Shown here one piece after another: positions 32,822 through 43,446 of a stretch of 64,000 nucleotides of DNA. The notes beneath the pieces are model-generated. The model was not told the DNA's origin. It saw nothing but the letters and a program-made list of their open reading frames with translations, and did not search any database. The translations under genes and the position numbers were made by a program. The stretch covers positions 1,596,001-1,660,000 of the forward strand of contig OY540818.1 of the NCBI GenBank assembly GCA_961205875.1, written 5' to 3'. Source of the DNA: Sialis fuliginosa (taxonomy: Eukaryota; Arthropoda; Insecta; Megaloptera; Sialidae). Position 1 is the first letter of the stretch. The number at the start of each line of letters is the position of its first letter.

Positions 32822-35800
32822 TTGTCATTCAATCTATGAAGATAATGAAAACACATTCCAGAAGTTATCCAAGGTCTCTAAACAATATGTTTTAGAGAAA
32901 ACATGCGTGTCTTTTAATGGTCATAAGTCAAGTTTCGGAGAAATTCTTAATGTGAATAATTCAAATTTAACAGAAGAACAAGAGAAGGAACTAAGTAAAG
33001 TAATAACAGGTGATATTTTGACACATTTCCTCGTTGACGATAACAAATATTTAGAAATAAATGTTAATCATCCAAGCATTAATGTATTCGACTCTAACTC
33101 GTATATAAAATTGAATTACACAGCAGTGATAGCAGAAAATGAAATGAAGGAATTTAAAGAAAAGTACATAATCGACAGTTTACTAAATTTTGAATGTCAG
33201 TGCAATGAAAACCCAAATCTTACAATTCATCATTTTAAAAAATACAAAAAGACATTGGTGTGGGATCAAAGTAATGGTGATATAACATACTTAAGAAATG
33301 TTATCAACAAAAACAGAGCTGCTAATAACTGCAATACAATTGAATCTTTTGATAAAATGTATGACTATCTAACAAACTTAAGAGAAATCACCAACATGAA
33401 CATTGCTTTAGATGGTTTAATAACTCAACGGGAGAAGAAATCCACAGGCTTTGTAATAAGCGAAGATAGGCTGTGCAGTGGTAATAACAAAGTAGTAATA
33501 ATAGCAGATAAACCCGGAATGGGAAAAACTTTACTAATGAGTAATTTATTTAAAAATCTGCAGTTGAAGCATCCTAATAATATAATAATTAGGCTAAATC
33601 TTAACGACCACACGACCGCATTTAATGAAAACCCTAGCTTTGATAAACCGGAAATTTCTCTAGGTTTTCTAAAAAATAAGTTATTAACAAAATCTTCTCC
33701 ATTATCACACAGCATTTTGACTTTTTTATTGAAAAAACAACACCTAATATTTTTATTACTGGACGGAGTAGATGAACTATGTCCTGACTATAGAAATATA
33801 ATATTCGATTTCATTAAATCACTTAATAAATCAAAATATGTTAAATTGATTGTGACAACAAGGCCAGCACAAAAAAACAGTTTAGAAGAAATAACGTCTC
33901 AATTTGCGCTATCAATAAAACCGTTTACTAAGAAAGATAAGTTATCATATTTGGATAAAGTTTTAATAGGAACAGATAGAGACGCTGCAAACACATTGTT
34001 AGAGCAAATTAATAAAAAATCTAACTTAAAAGAACTATTAGGAGCCCCCCTGTTATTAAGAATTATTACTGAAATTATAAATAGTTCAAATGAAAAGGAT
34101 TTTAATATTGAAGAAAATTTAAATTTTTCAGAATTATTCAAAACATTTGTTAAGCAAAAATTTTCAATTCATTCACTTGAAAAAAAGAAACAGGACGAAA
34201 CTAATACATATGTTAAAGGTGATGATGAAGAGTTACAAATAAGTTATCATAAAAAACACGAATATTTGGCAATGAAGTTGCTCTTTGAAGAAATCGAAAA
34301 TAATGAAGAACTAAATGAAAATACTACAAATAGAATAATAAAAGTAGGTATAATTACACAAATCATAGACCAGAAAGCAGAATTTATTCATAGAACTTTT
34401 GCCGAATATTTTTCATCGACTTTTATACACACACACTTCAATGAAGATTGGGTACTCAAATTATTATTTGAAAATGTATTAATAGAAAATGATTTGACAG
34501 CTCTAAGAAAATTCATAAACAATAACATTCCTAAAAAAATTATAGAAGAAACAAAAACAAAGTACAGAAAATTTGTTAGGGACAATTACACAAATGTTAA
34601 AGAAAAAAATCCATTATTAAGTATTTTATACACAGCTTCATATGAAGATAACTTGGCAACTTTAAAATTCATTTTAGAGAATTTTTTAGAATATCAAATT
34701 ACTTTACAAAAATTGCTTTCTTATAAATCAAATAAAACGGAATTAATACCTCTTGAAGCTGCAATTAGAAACGGAAACAAGGAAATAACAAAACAACTTA
34801 TAAACATTTGTATTGAACAAATTAAACAGGAAAATAATCTAGCATTCCAATATCTGTTGGGTAAGGGTAACGCACATGGTAATACAGCGTTACATACAGC
34901 CGCACTTAAGGGTCAAAAAGATACTATGAATTTACTGTTAGACAAGGGGACAAACATTAACAATGCCGGTAATAGCGGAGAGACTGCGTTACATCTTGCC
35001 GCCCTTGGAGGTCACAAAGACATTGTGAGTTTGCTGTTAGATAGGAGGGCAAACATTAACAGGGTATATTATGACGGATTTACAGCGTTACATGCAGCTG
35101 CAATTGGAGGTAACAAAGAGGTTGTGAGACTACTGTTAGAAAATGGGGTAAACATTAATATGAAGAATAAAGACGGAGTTACCGCGTTACATACAGCCGC
35201 ATCTAGAGATCACAAAGACGTTGTGGGTGTATTGTTAGATAAGAGAGCAGACATTAACATGTCAGATAAAAACCGATTTACAGCGTTACATGCAGCCGCG
35301 ACTGGAGGTCACAAAGATGTTGTGAATGTACTGTTAGATAAGGGGGCAGACATTAACATGTCAGATAAAAACGGATTTACAGCGTTACATGCAGCCGCGT
35401 CTGGAGGTCACAAAGATGTTGTGAATGTACTGTTAGATAAGGGGGCAGACATTAACATGATGAATAAAGACGGAATTTCAGCGTTGTATGTAGCTGCGTC
35501 TACAGGTCACAAAGACGTTGTGGGTGTATTGTTAGATAAGAGAGCAGACATTAACATGTCAGATAAAAACGGATTTACAGCGTTACATGCAGCCGCGACT
35601 GGAGGTCACAAAGATGTTGTGAATGTACTGTTAGATAAGGGGGCAGACATTGACATGGCAGATAAAGACGGATTTACAGCGTTACATGCAGCCGCGTTTG
35701 ATGGTTATAAAGACGTTATGAGGGTATTGTTAGATAAGGGGGCAGACATTAACATGATGAATAAAAACGGAGTTACGGCGTTACATGCAACCGCATCTAG

Positions 35801-37007
35801 AGGTCATAAAGACATTGTGAGTGTACTGTTAGATAAGGGAGCAAACATTAACATGACGGATAAAGACGGATTTACAGCGTTCCATGCAGCCGCGTTTGGT
35901 GGTTATAAAGACATTGTAAGTGTATTGTTAGATAAGGGGGCAAACATAAACATGATGAATAAAAACGGAGTTACGGCGTTACATGCAACCGCATCTAGAG
36001 GTCATAAAGACATTGTGAGTGTACTGTTAGATAAGGGAGCAAACATTAACATGACGGATAAAGACGGATTTACAGCGTTCCATGCAGCCGCGTTTGGTGG
36101 TTATAAAGACATTGTAAGTGTATTGTTAGATAAGGGGGCAAACATAAACATGATGAATAAAAACGGAGATACGGCGTTACATGCAACCGCATCTAGAGGT
36201 CATAAAGACGTTGTGAGTGTACTGTTGGCTAAGGGAGCAGACATTAACATAATGAATAAACTTGGCGATACAGCATTATATTCAGCCGCCTTGAACGGCC
36301 ACAAAGATGTTGTGAGTGTACTGTTACATAAGGGGGCAGATATTAACATTATGAATAAAGACGGAATTTCAGTGTTGCATGCAGTTGCGTTTGTCGGTTA
36401 TAAAGACGTGAGTGAACTTTTATATAAGGCAGACATTAATATGTCGGATAAAAATGGATTTACAGTGTTACATGCTGCCACGTGTGGTGGTCACAAAAAT
36501 TTTGTAAGTGTACTGTTAGATAAGGGGGCAGACATTAACATTATGAATAAATACGGAGAAACAGCGCTATATTTAGCTGCCTTCAACGGTCATAAAGACA
36601 TTGTGAGTGTATTGTTAGATAAGGGGGCAAATATTAACATGATGAATAAAAATGGTGTTGCAGCGTTACATGCAGCCGCATCTAGTGGTCACAAAGACGT
36701 TGTGAGTGTATTATTAGATAAGGGGGCAGACATTAACATGGCGAATAAAGACGGAAGTACAGCGTTGCATGCAGCCGCATCTAGAGGTTACAAAGATGTT
36801 GTGAGTGTATTGTTAGATATGGGGGCAGACATTAACATTATGAATAAAAACGGAGTTACGGCGTTACAAACAGCCGCATTTAATGGCCACAAAGATGTTA
36901 TGAGTGTACTGTTAGATAACGAAGCAAACATTAACATGGCGAATAAAAACGGAAGTACAGCGTTGTATGCAGCCGCATCTAGTGGTCACAAAGATGTTTT
37001 AAGTTAA
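32805..37007 (+). CDS. NACHT STAND NTPase with long ankyrin-repeat array
   Basis: Counted from 32814, 1397 codons. Residues 1-225 are an unassigned linker. The NACHT ATPase follows: Walker A ADKPGMGKT (about 231-240), Walker B LLLDGVDEL (about 313-321), sensor-1 region IVTTRP (about 345-350), helical and winged-helix parts ending in HRTFAEYF (about 526). Ankyrin repeats begin near residue 684 and give about 21-22 units of 33 residues (pattern DGFTALHAAASGGHKDVVSV then LLDKGADIN). Such proteins switch from an ADP-bound resting state to an oligomer when the repeats sense a ligand. There is no ATG at the start and no intron. It lies one frame from the nuclease-like frame, so the two probably belong to one protein. 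It ends at TAA 37005-37007, which replaces a CAA seen in sister repeats. It is probably cytosolic, since no signal peptide or membrane segment is seen. Confidence 0.85.
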   Translation, partial: LPELTNCHSIYEDNENTFQKLSKVSKQYVLEKTCVSFNGHKSSFGEILNVNNSNLTEEQEKELSKVITGDILTHFLVDDNKYLEINVNHPSINVFDSNSYIKLNYTAVIAENEMKEFKEKYIIDSLLNFECQCNENPNLTIHHFKKYKKTLVWDQSNGDITYLRNVINKNRAANNCNTIESFDKMYDYLTNLREITNMNIALDGLITQREKKSTGFVISEDRLCSGNNKVVIIADKPGMGKTLLMSNLFKNLQLKHPNNIIIRLNLNDHTTAFNENPSFDKPEISLGFLKNKLLTKSSPLSHSILTFLLKKQHLIFLLLDGVDELCPDYRNIIFDFIKSLNKSKYVKLIVTTRPAQKNSLEEITSQFALSIKPFTKKDKLSYLDKVLIGTDRDAANTLLEQINKKSNLKELLGAPLLLRIITEIINSSNEKDFNIEENLNFSELFKTFVKQKFSIHSLEKKKQDETNTYVKGDDEELQISYHKKHEYLAMKLLFEEIENNEELNENTTNRIIKVGIITQIIDQKAEFIHRTFAEYFSSTFIHTHFNEDWVLKLLFENVLIENDLTALRKFINNNIPKKIIEETKTKYRKFVRDNYTNVKEKNPLLSILYTASYEDNLATLKFILENFLEYQITLQKLLSYKSNKTELIPLEAAIRNGNKEITKQLINICIEQIKQENNLAFQYLLGKGNAHGNTALHTAALKGQKDTMNLLLDKGTNINNAGNSGETALHLAALGGHKDIVSLLLDRRANINRVYYDGFTALHAAAIGGNKEVVRLLLENGVNINMKNKDGVTALHTAASRDHKDVVGVLLDKRADINMSDKNRFTALHAAATGGHKDVVNVLLDKGADINMSDKNGFTALHAAASGGHKDVVNVLLDKGADINMMNKDGISALYVAASTGHKDVVGVLLDKRADINMSDKNGFTALHAAATGGHKDVVNVLLDKGADIDMADKDGFTALHAAAFDGYKDVMRVLLDKGADINMMNKNGVTALHATASRGHKDIVSVLLDKGANINMTDKDGFTAFHAAAFGGYKDIVSVLLDKGANINMMNKNGVTALHATASRGHKDIVSVLLDKGANINMTDKDGFTAFHAAAFGGYKDIVSVLLDKGANINMMNKNGDTALHATASRGHKDVVSVLLAKGADINIMNKLGDTALYSAALNGHKDVVSVLLHKGADINIMNKDGISVLHAVAFVGYKDVSELLYKADINMSDKNGFTVLHAATCGGHKNFVSVLLDKGADINIMNKYGETALYLAAFNGHKDIVSVLLDKGANINMMNKNGVAALHAAASSGHKDVVSVLLDKGADINMANKDGSTALHAAASRGYKDVVSVLLDMGADINIMNKNGVTALQTAAFNGHKDVMSVLLDNEANINMANKNGSTALYAAASSGHKDVLS
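35757..36152 (+). repeat. Two identical 198-bp units (two ankyrin repeats each)
   Basis: 35757-35954 and 35955-36152 appear identical base for base, including silent positions, whereas neighbouring 99-bp repeats differ at many sites. This is a recent in-frame tandem duplication. Confidence 0.9.
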
Positions 37008-37034
37008 CTGTTACATAAGGGGGCAGACATTAAC

Positions 37035-37244
37035 ATGGCAAATAAAGACGGATTTACAGCGTTACATGCAGTCGCGTCTGGAGGTCACAAAGATGTTGTG
37101 AGTGTATTGTTAGATAAGGGGGCAGACATTAACATTATGAATAAATACGGAGGTACAGCGCTATATTTAGCTGCCTTCAACGGTCGTAAAAACATTGTGA
37201 GTGTATTGTTAGATAAGGGGGCAAATATTAACATGATTGAATAA
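37035..37244 (+). pseudogene. Ankyrin array segment after the first premature stop
   Basis: It continues the frame of the NACHT gene after TAA at 37005-37007 for about two more repeats, then runs into TAA because one extra base (near 37235) shifts the frame. It is part of the same ancestral array, not a separate gene. Confidence 0.8.
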
Positions 37245-38808
37245 AAATGGTGTTGCAGCGTTACATGCAGCCGCATCTAGTGGTCACAAAGACGTTGTGA
37301 GTGTATTGTTAGATAAGGGGGCAGACATTAACATGACAGATAAAGACGGATTAACAGCATTACATACAGCCGCGTTTGATGGTTATAAAGACATTGTGAG
37401 TGTATTGTTAGATAAGGGGGCAGACATTAACATGGCGAATAAAGACGGATTTACAGCGTTACATGCAGCCGCATCTAGTGGTCACAAAGACGTTGTGAGT
37501 GTATTGTTAGATAAGGGGGCAGACATTAACATGGCGAATAAAGACGGATTTACAGCGTTACATTCAGCCGCGTCTGGAGGTGACAAATATGTTGTGAGTG
37601 TATTGTTAGATATGGGGGCAGACATTAACATTATGAATAAAAACGGAGTTACGGCGTTACAAAAAGCCGCATTTAATGGTCACAAAGATGTTGTGAGTGT
37701 ACTGTTAGATAACGAAGCAAACATTAACATGGCGAATAAAAACGGAAGTACAGCGTTGTATGCAGCTGCATCTAGTGGTCACAAAGATGTTGTAAGTCAA
37801 CTGTTACATAAGGGGGCAGACATTAACATGGCGAATAAAGACGGATTTACAGCGTTACATGCAGCCGCATCTAGTGGTCACAAAGACGTTGTGAGTGTAT
37901 TGTTAGATAAGGGGGCAGACATTAATATGGCGAATAAAGACGGATTTACAGCGTTACATTCAGCCGCGTCTGGAGGTGACAAATATGTTGTGAGTGTATT
38001 GTTAGATATGGGGGCAGACATTAACATTATGAATAAAAACGGAGTTACGGCGTTACAAAAAGCCGCATTTAATGGTCACAAAGATGTTGTGAGTGTACTG
38101 TTAGATAACGAAGCAAACATTAACATGGCAAATAAAAACGGAAGTACAGCGTTGTATGCAGCCGCATCTAGTGGTCACAAAGATGTTGTAAGTCAACTGT
38201 TACATAAGGGGGCAGACATTAACATGGCAGATAAAGACGGATTTACAGCGTTACATGCAGCCGAGTCTGGAGGTCACAAAGATGTTGTGAGTGTATTGTT
38301 AGATAAGGGGGCAGACATTAACATTATGAATAAAAAAGGTGTTGCAGCGTTACATGCAGCCGCATCTAGTGGTCACTAAGACGTTGTGAGTGTATTGTTA
38401 GATAAGGAAAGCGACATTAATATGATGAATAAAGACGGACTTACAGCGTCACAAATAGCCGCGTCTGGAGATCACAAAAATGTTGTGAGTGTGTTGTTAG
38501 CTAAGTAGGCCAACATTAACATTGAGGATAAAGTCTGAATTACATCTTTACAAACAGCCGCATCTGGAAGTCACATAAACGTAGTGAGTGTACTGTTAGC
38601 TAAGGGGGCAGACATTAACATGGCGGATAAAGATGAATTTACGGCGTCACAAACAATCGTGTCTTGAGGTCAGAAGGACGTTGTGATTGTACTGTTTTAT
38701 AAGAGAGCAGACACTAACATGATGAATTTAATCGGATTTACAGCGTCACCTTTAGATGATCATAGAAATCACCATGATATAAGATTATTCTTACAAGGAA
38801 ACCTTTAG
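37237..38808 (+). pseudogene. 3' ankyrin array and C-terminal cap, multiply interrupted
   Basis: About 14 further ankyrin repeats run to TAA at 38377 (an AAA-to-TAA change in a GHKD unit). The same frame continues with TAG 38506, TGA 38536 and TGA 38665, then a non-repeat cap (DDHRNHHDIRLFLQGNL) ending in TAG 38806-38808. That is the likely original C-terminus of the gene. The repeats after 38380 are visibly more diverged than those before. Confidence 0.75.
37432..38223 (+). repeat. Two 396-bp units (four ankyrin repeats each)
   Basis: 37432-37827 and 37828-38223 are tandem copies with only a handful of differences (for example AATATGG/AACATGG). They show a second, larger recent duplication in the same array. 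Confidence 0.9.
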
Positions 38809-39014
38809 AAGTGGCATATTCAGATCGAGTTTAAATTTTGTATATAGTTAGAGGGGGTCATGACTAGTAAGGAAAACAATATCTTAGCTGTGGTAAAACG
38901 GTTTAAACGGGTGAAACACCCCTATGAAAATGTGCAAAATAATGATATATTTCAAATAACTCTGAAACTAATGAAGATTTTTAAAAATCTATAATATGAA
39001 TTTTTTATGATTTT
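38809..39014. other. Spacer between the two ankyrin genes
   Basis: AT-rich, without ankyrin similarity. It follows the natural-looking stop of the first gene. Confidence 0.5.
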
Positions 39015-40014
39015 TTGTGCTCTTTCAAAATAATAAATAAGATTGTGAGTAAGAGGGCAGATAACATAATGGATAAATACGATAAGGTATCGTTACAGAA
39101 AGCCGCCCTCGGAGGCAGCAAAGATGTGGTGAGTTTACTGTTAGATAAAGGAGTTGACATTAACACTGGGGATAAATCTGGTATGACAGCGTTACATACA
39201 TCCGCCGTTGAAGGTCACAAAGATGTTGTAAGTGTATTGTTAGATAAGGGAGTAGACATTAACATGATGGATAAATTCGGCCAGACAGCGTTGCATACAT
39301 CCGCGTATGGAGGTCACATAGACGTTGTTAGTTTACTGTTAGATAAGGGGGCAAACATTAACATGGTGGATAAATCTGGTATGACAGCGTGTCATAAAGC
39401 TTCCATTACAAATCGCAAAGATGTTGTGAGTGTAGATAATGTTAGATAATGGAGTAGACATTAACATTGCGGATAAATCCGGTATGACAGCGTTACATGT
39501 AGCCACTATTAGAGATCACAAATATGTTGTGAGTTTGTTGTTAGATAATGGGGCAAACATTAACATGGTGGATACATACGGTGATACAACGTTTAATTTA
39601 GCATATAGAACTGGTGATTACAAACTAGTAAAGTTGCTATTGACACATGGTGATTATCTGTATGACAATGATAACAGTGATAGTGATAGTGATAGTGAAT
39701 TACCTACAGAACTACAGTGCGCTGTGTGGAGACGTCGGTCTAAGTACGTGGAGTACTTGCTATATACAGGTTGTGATATAAACGCAGGTGACAGTCACAA
39801 TAGAACGCCCCTATATTGGGCTGCTCTGCTCGGTGATTGCGGTATGTTGAGACTATTGTTGAGAGAAGGTGCCGATGTGAACATTACAGACATTAATGAC
39901 TCAACAGTTCTACAAGCTTCGTTTAGGTCCGGTAATTACAAAGCAGTCCAAATGTTACTTAGACACAATAGTAATCTTTATAATTATTATGGTAGTGACA
40001 GTGACAGTGAGTAA
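39015..40014 (+). pseudogene. 3' part of a second ankyrin-repeat gene (two frames)
   Basis: Two frames, 39015-39449 and 39439-40014, hold about eight ankyrin repeats (DKSGMTALHTSAVEGHKDVV). They are separated by a local duplication (GATAATGTTAGATAATG) that shifts the frame near 39433. The last repeats are more diverse (LLYTGCDINAGDSHNRTPLY, LLLREGADVNITDINDS), and Asp-Ser runs (SDSDSDSE, GSDSDSE) occur twice, the second at the C-terminus. There is no NACHT domain here, so it is a 5'-truncated paralogue or a relic of a tandem gene array. Confidence 0.7.
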
Positions 40015-40213
40015 TCGTAATTATTCTGCAATAATAACTTAAATAATTTTAATTAAGACATTTTTCCTTAATTAATTATTTTAAATTTTGATAAAACAGC
40101 TTTTAAATTTCACCACTAGTATGTAATCAAGAAAGGAAAGGATTACCTAACTCCCAAAAATATTGATATAATAATAACTTTTAGTGTAGATTTAAAATAT
40201 AATGCGATTATTA
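40015..40213. other. Downstream AT-rich flank; no gene seen
   Basis: Nothing beyond short AT runs is visible; no clear polyadenylation signal was identified. Confidence 0.4.
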
Positions 40214-41995
40214 TACACTCATCCAAACAATTAAAGGAACAATAAATTAAACATTTTTTTGAGGTGTTTTTTGAAGTGCTGTATCTTTGTGAAAAATGGT
40301 CGTATCGAAATAAAACAAAAAGCATTTTAAAGCTTCAAGTTTCTAGTTTTGAGATTTTTTAGCATAATTTTTTTTGAGTTACGGTTATCGCGCAATCAAA
40401 AGAAATAGTGGGACACAAAAATTTTCAAATTTGTAAAAAAAAATTTAAGGGTCTGCGGGCTTGGGAATTTTTTTTCAGTTAAACTAATGCATTAGTCAGT
40501 TAACTTGTTTCTTCAGCTTTAATTTCTTTTTTTTTGGTCTCTCTCAATTTTTTTTCGCCGAGATATCTGACTTTAAATGAAAAATGATTCTTTTGTCTTC
40601 GATCATCAATATATCAGCAATTAATGACTAAATAGTAAATTTAAGGGCAGTTTTAAAAACTTGAATAAATTTCCTACAAGACCCTTTCATGACTTTATTA
40701 GAAAAAATTTTTTTTTAACCCTCACCATTAGTGTGAAAAAGTACAAAAAATGACCATTTATGATTTTTTAGTAAATCTATCGCTACTTTACAAATATTGA
40801 TGGGAAGACTTATGTTGCCAAGTATTTTTACAGCTTAATGTACCCCCAACAGTCCTGTAAATTTTGAAATTGATCCATCGAACCGTTTTTCCGGACCGAT
40901 TGATCAAAGTTTTACAAAACAATTAAAGGAACAAGTGTATTGTGTAACAGACTGAAACATAACATTGTGTAATCATCATCAAAATGAAAAAAACGAATTT
41001 CGATTTTTGATTTTTTTACAGTTTTGCATTAGTTACTTGTTAAATTTGAAATGAAGAAAAAAAAATTCCAAAAAATTTAAAAAAAATTATTTTTTTTAAT
41101 TTAAATTATTTTTTTCAAAATTTTTAAAACATTTCAAGAAACAATACTGACTCATTTCTGACACGATTCGGCTTTTGCGTACCATAATTTTACTCATCTT
41201 GAATTAATTGCATTAATTTATTCTTTCGCAGCGGGAATCGTACGAAATTGTAAAATAATTTTGTCTCGCATGCTGGAATCGAATTAATACGCAAGCAAAA
41301 TTTGATCAGTCGGTTCGGAAAAACGGTTCGATGGATCAATTTCAAAATTTACAGGACTGTTGGGGATACATTAAGCTATAAAAATACCTGGCAACATTAG
41401 TCTTCCCATCAATATTTGTAAAGTAGCGATAGATTTACTAAAAAACCATAAAAGGTCATTTTTTTGTACTTTTTCATACTAATGGTAAGGGTAAAAAAAA
41501 ATTTTTTCTAATAAAGTCATGAAAGAGTCTTGTAGGAAATTTATTCAAGTTTTTAAAACTGCCCTTAAATTTACTATTTAGTCATTAATTGCTGATATAT
41601 TGATGATCAAAGACAAAAGAATCATTTTTCATTTAAAGTCAGATATCTCGGCAAAAAAAAATTGAGAGAGACCAAAAAAAAACAAATTAAAGCTGAATAA
41701 ACAAGTTAACTGACCAATGCATTGGTTTAACTGAAAAAAAATTTCCCGAGCCCGCGGACCTTTAAAAAAAATTTAAAAAATTTGAAAATTTTTGTGCCCC
41801 ACTATTTCTTTTGATTGCGCGATAACCGTAACTCAAAAAAAATTATGCTAAAAAATCTCAAAACTAGAAACTTGAAGCTTTAAAATGCTTTTTGTTTTAT
41901 TTCGATACGACCATTTTTCACAAAGATATAGCACTTCAAAAAACACCCAAAAAAATGTTTAAATTCTTGTTCCTTTAATTGTTTGGATGAGTGTA
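40214..41995. mobile_element. Tc1/mariner-like palindromic element (TACACTCATCC ends)
   Basis: TACACTCATCCAAACAATTA followed by AAGGAAC is inverted at the right end. The arms match almost throughout, so the 1.78 kb is a single palindrome centred near 41105. TA flanks and the CTCATCCAAACAATTAAAGG end are typical of Tc1/mariner-type MITEs. No transposase. Confidence 0.75.
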
Positions 41996-43083
41996 TTTAA
42001 TTAATTTAAAAATACTGTGAATTTTTTATAAATAGACTAAAAAATAAAACATGTTAATAATATTCGATAAAAATTAATAAAAAAAACTTTTTTTTAAAAC
42101 AAGCTTTTATACTAGGTGATTTACAACTATTGTAAAAAATTAAAGTAGATCGAGGATGTGATATTAAGCAAAAAACTTCATATGAACATGCATCTGGAAA
42201 TTCTTATTTTTTATTTAATTTTTAAATTCACGGGTAACACCGGGTTCTATCGGATGGTTATTAATAAAAACAAAAATCATCTGGACAACAAAATCTGTAT
42301 TCAGAAGAAAAATAATCAAGTTCCAAGAGTCACAGAAGTGTTATCTGTAGAAGCAGTCCTTGACGAGTGTGTTCTGTATCTGTGTGATACTGGAAACTGA
42401 GATGATCTAGTGTGATACGAGATGTAAGTGTAATTAATACAAATTATTGTTGTACAAATGCAACACTATCTTAGAAAGTATAAAATTAAATATTTAGAAG
42501 AAAAAACTATCTAAAAAAACATCAAACAGACCTTCAAAATCTATTAAATAAAGTATTGGTTATTTTGTATTTTAATTGTTAATGTTCCAAAATTGTACAG
42601 TAAATTATTTGCAAAACGTCTGCTTGTACAAAAATAATGCATAGAACCTTTTTGTTGAGAATTTTGAATCTACATATTTTATAATAACTATTTTTACTGT
42701 CCGATCAATAGAAACGGAGTTATCGACGAAGAAGTGATTTTTGATGATCTTTGACCACGAAAACTCGTGACGCAAGCGCAATATCGATGGACATATTTGA
42801 CATTCATGACAAAATAAAGATGTATACAAAAATCTAGCTTGCTGAAAATTTTTCTGAGGTGAAATCTTAATACGATGACTAAGTATTTTTCAAGTAAAAT
42901 CGGTCAGACTGAAAAAACTATCAGGAGTCAAGCTGGCCAACAGACAGATATGAAAACAGCTTCATCTAATTGATAATACGAGATGAGGTAAGTTTGCTCT
43001 TCCACGGGGTTATTTCCCCCTTCACTACGCAAAATGTTCCAAGATACAGGACGGTCGACCGACGTTTTCTTTATCTACTTAAA
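41996..43083. other. Foldback end fragment and mostly unique sequence
   Basis: 42114-42206 is the end of a TACAGG-group foldback (AGGTGATTTACAACTATTG, ...GAACATGCATCTGGAAATTC). A frame after it (42230-42400; ...RVTEVLSVEAVLDECVLYLC...) has a protein-like composition, but I do not recognise it. A GAG|GTAAGT-like donor occurs near 42985. Otherwise nothing was found. Confidence 0.35.
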
Positions 43084-43446
43084 GGCCCTTTTACACGGTT
43101 AGTTCAGTCTCAGTTTCAGTCGAACTGTCCGTTTTTCCTATGTGTAAAAACTAAAAACAGACAGGAGAACTGAAACGGAGACAAATAACTTACAGGGCGG
43201 CTTCATTTCATTTCTTAGAATTCCTTTGTGCAAACAACCGCGTCCTGCCTTAATTCGTTCGCTCACGTTAGTTTTCTTGAAAGTTTGTTTCAGTGTACAT
43301 GGGTCTAAGAGAAGTTCATTAATTAAATTTACATGCGACAATGAATTTCTTTTAAGGTACCAAGTTTTACTCCATTGGCTTATTTTCTTTCGTGGTTTCT
43401 TCAGCACCAAAGCTAAGGCTACTGCAATGAGACATTTTTCATCCAT
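43084..43446 (-). pseudogene. PIF/Harbinger (HARBI1-like) N-terminal remnant with one transposon end
   Basis: The minus frame from 43446 begins MDEKCLIAVALALVLKKPRK then KISQWSKTWYLKRNSLSHVN and LINELLLDP. This matches the N-terminal region before the DDE4 nuclease of insect HARBI1-like transposases (a basic run, W..W...R, then a (L/I)..EL helix). Similarity ends near 43291; the remainder is transposon-end sequence with GGCCCTTTTACACGG at 43084-43098. The DDE catalytic domain is absent. The true insertion limits are unclear. Confidence 0.55.

Noticed and set aside
32798-32841. 44-base GT-AG interval as an intron joining the nuclease-like and NACHT frames
   Set aside because: It is too short for a typical intron and leaves the reading frames out of register.
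31640-40014. Recent transfer of the NACHT-ankyrin locus from a bacterial endosymbiont
   Set aside because: The lack of introns would fit, but NACHT-ankyrin genes occur natively in arthropods, codon use is AT-rich like the surroundings and no bacterial flanking genes are present. A phylogeny would be needed to reopen this.
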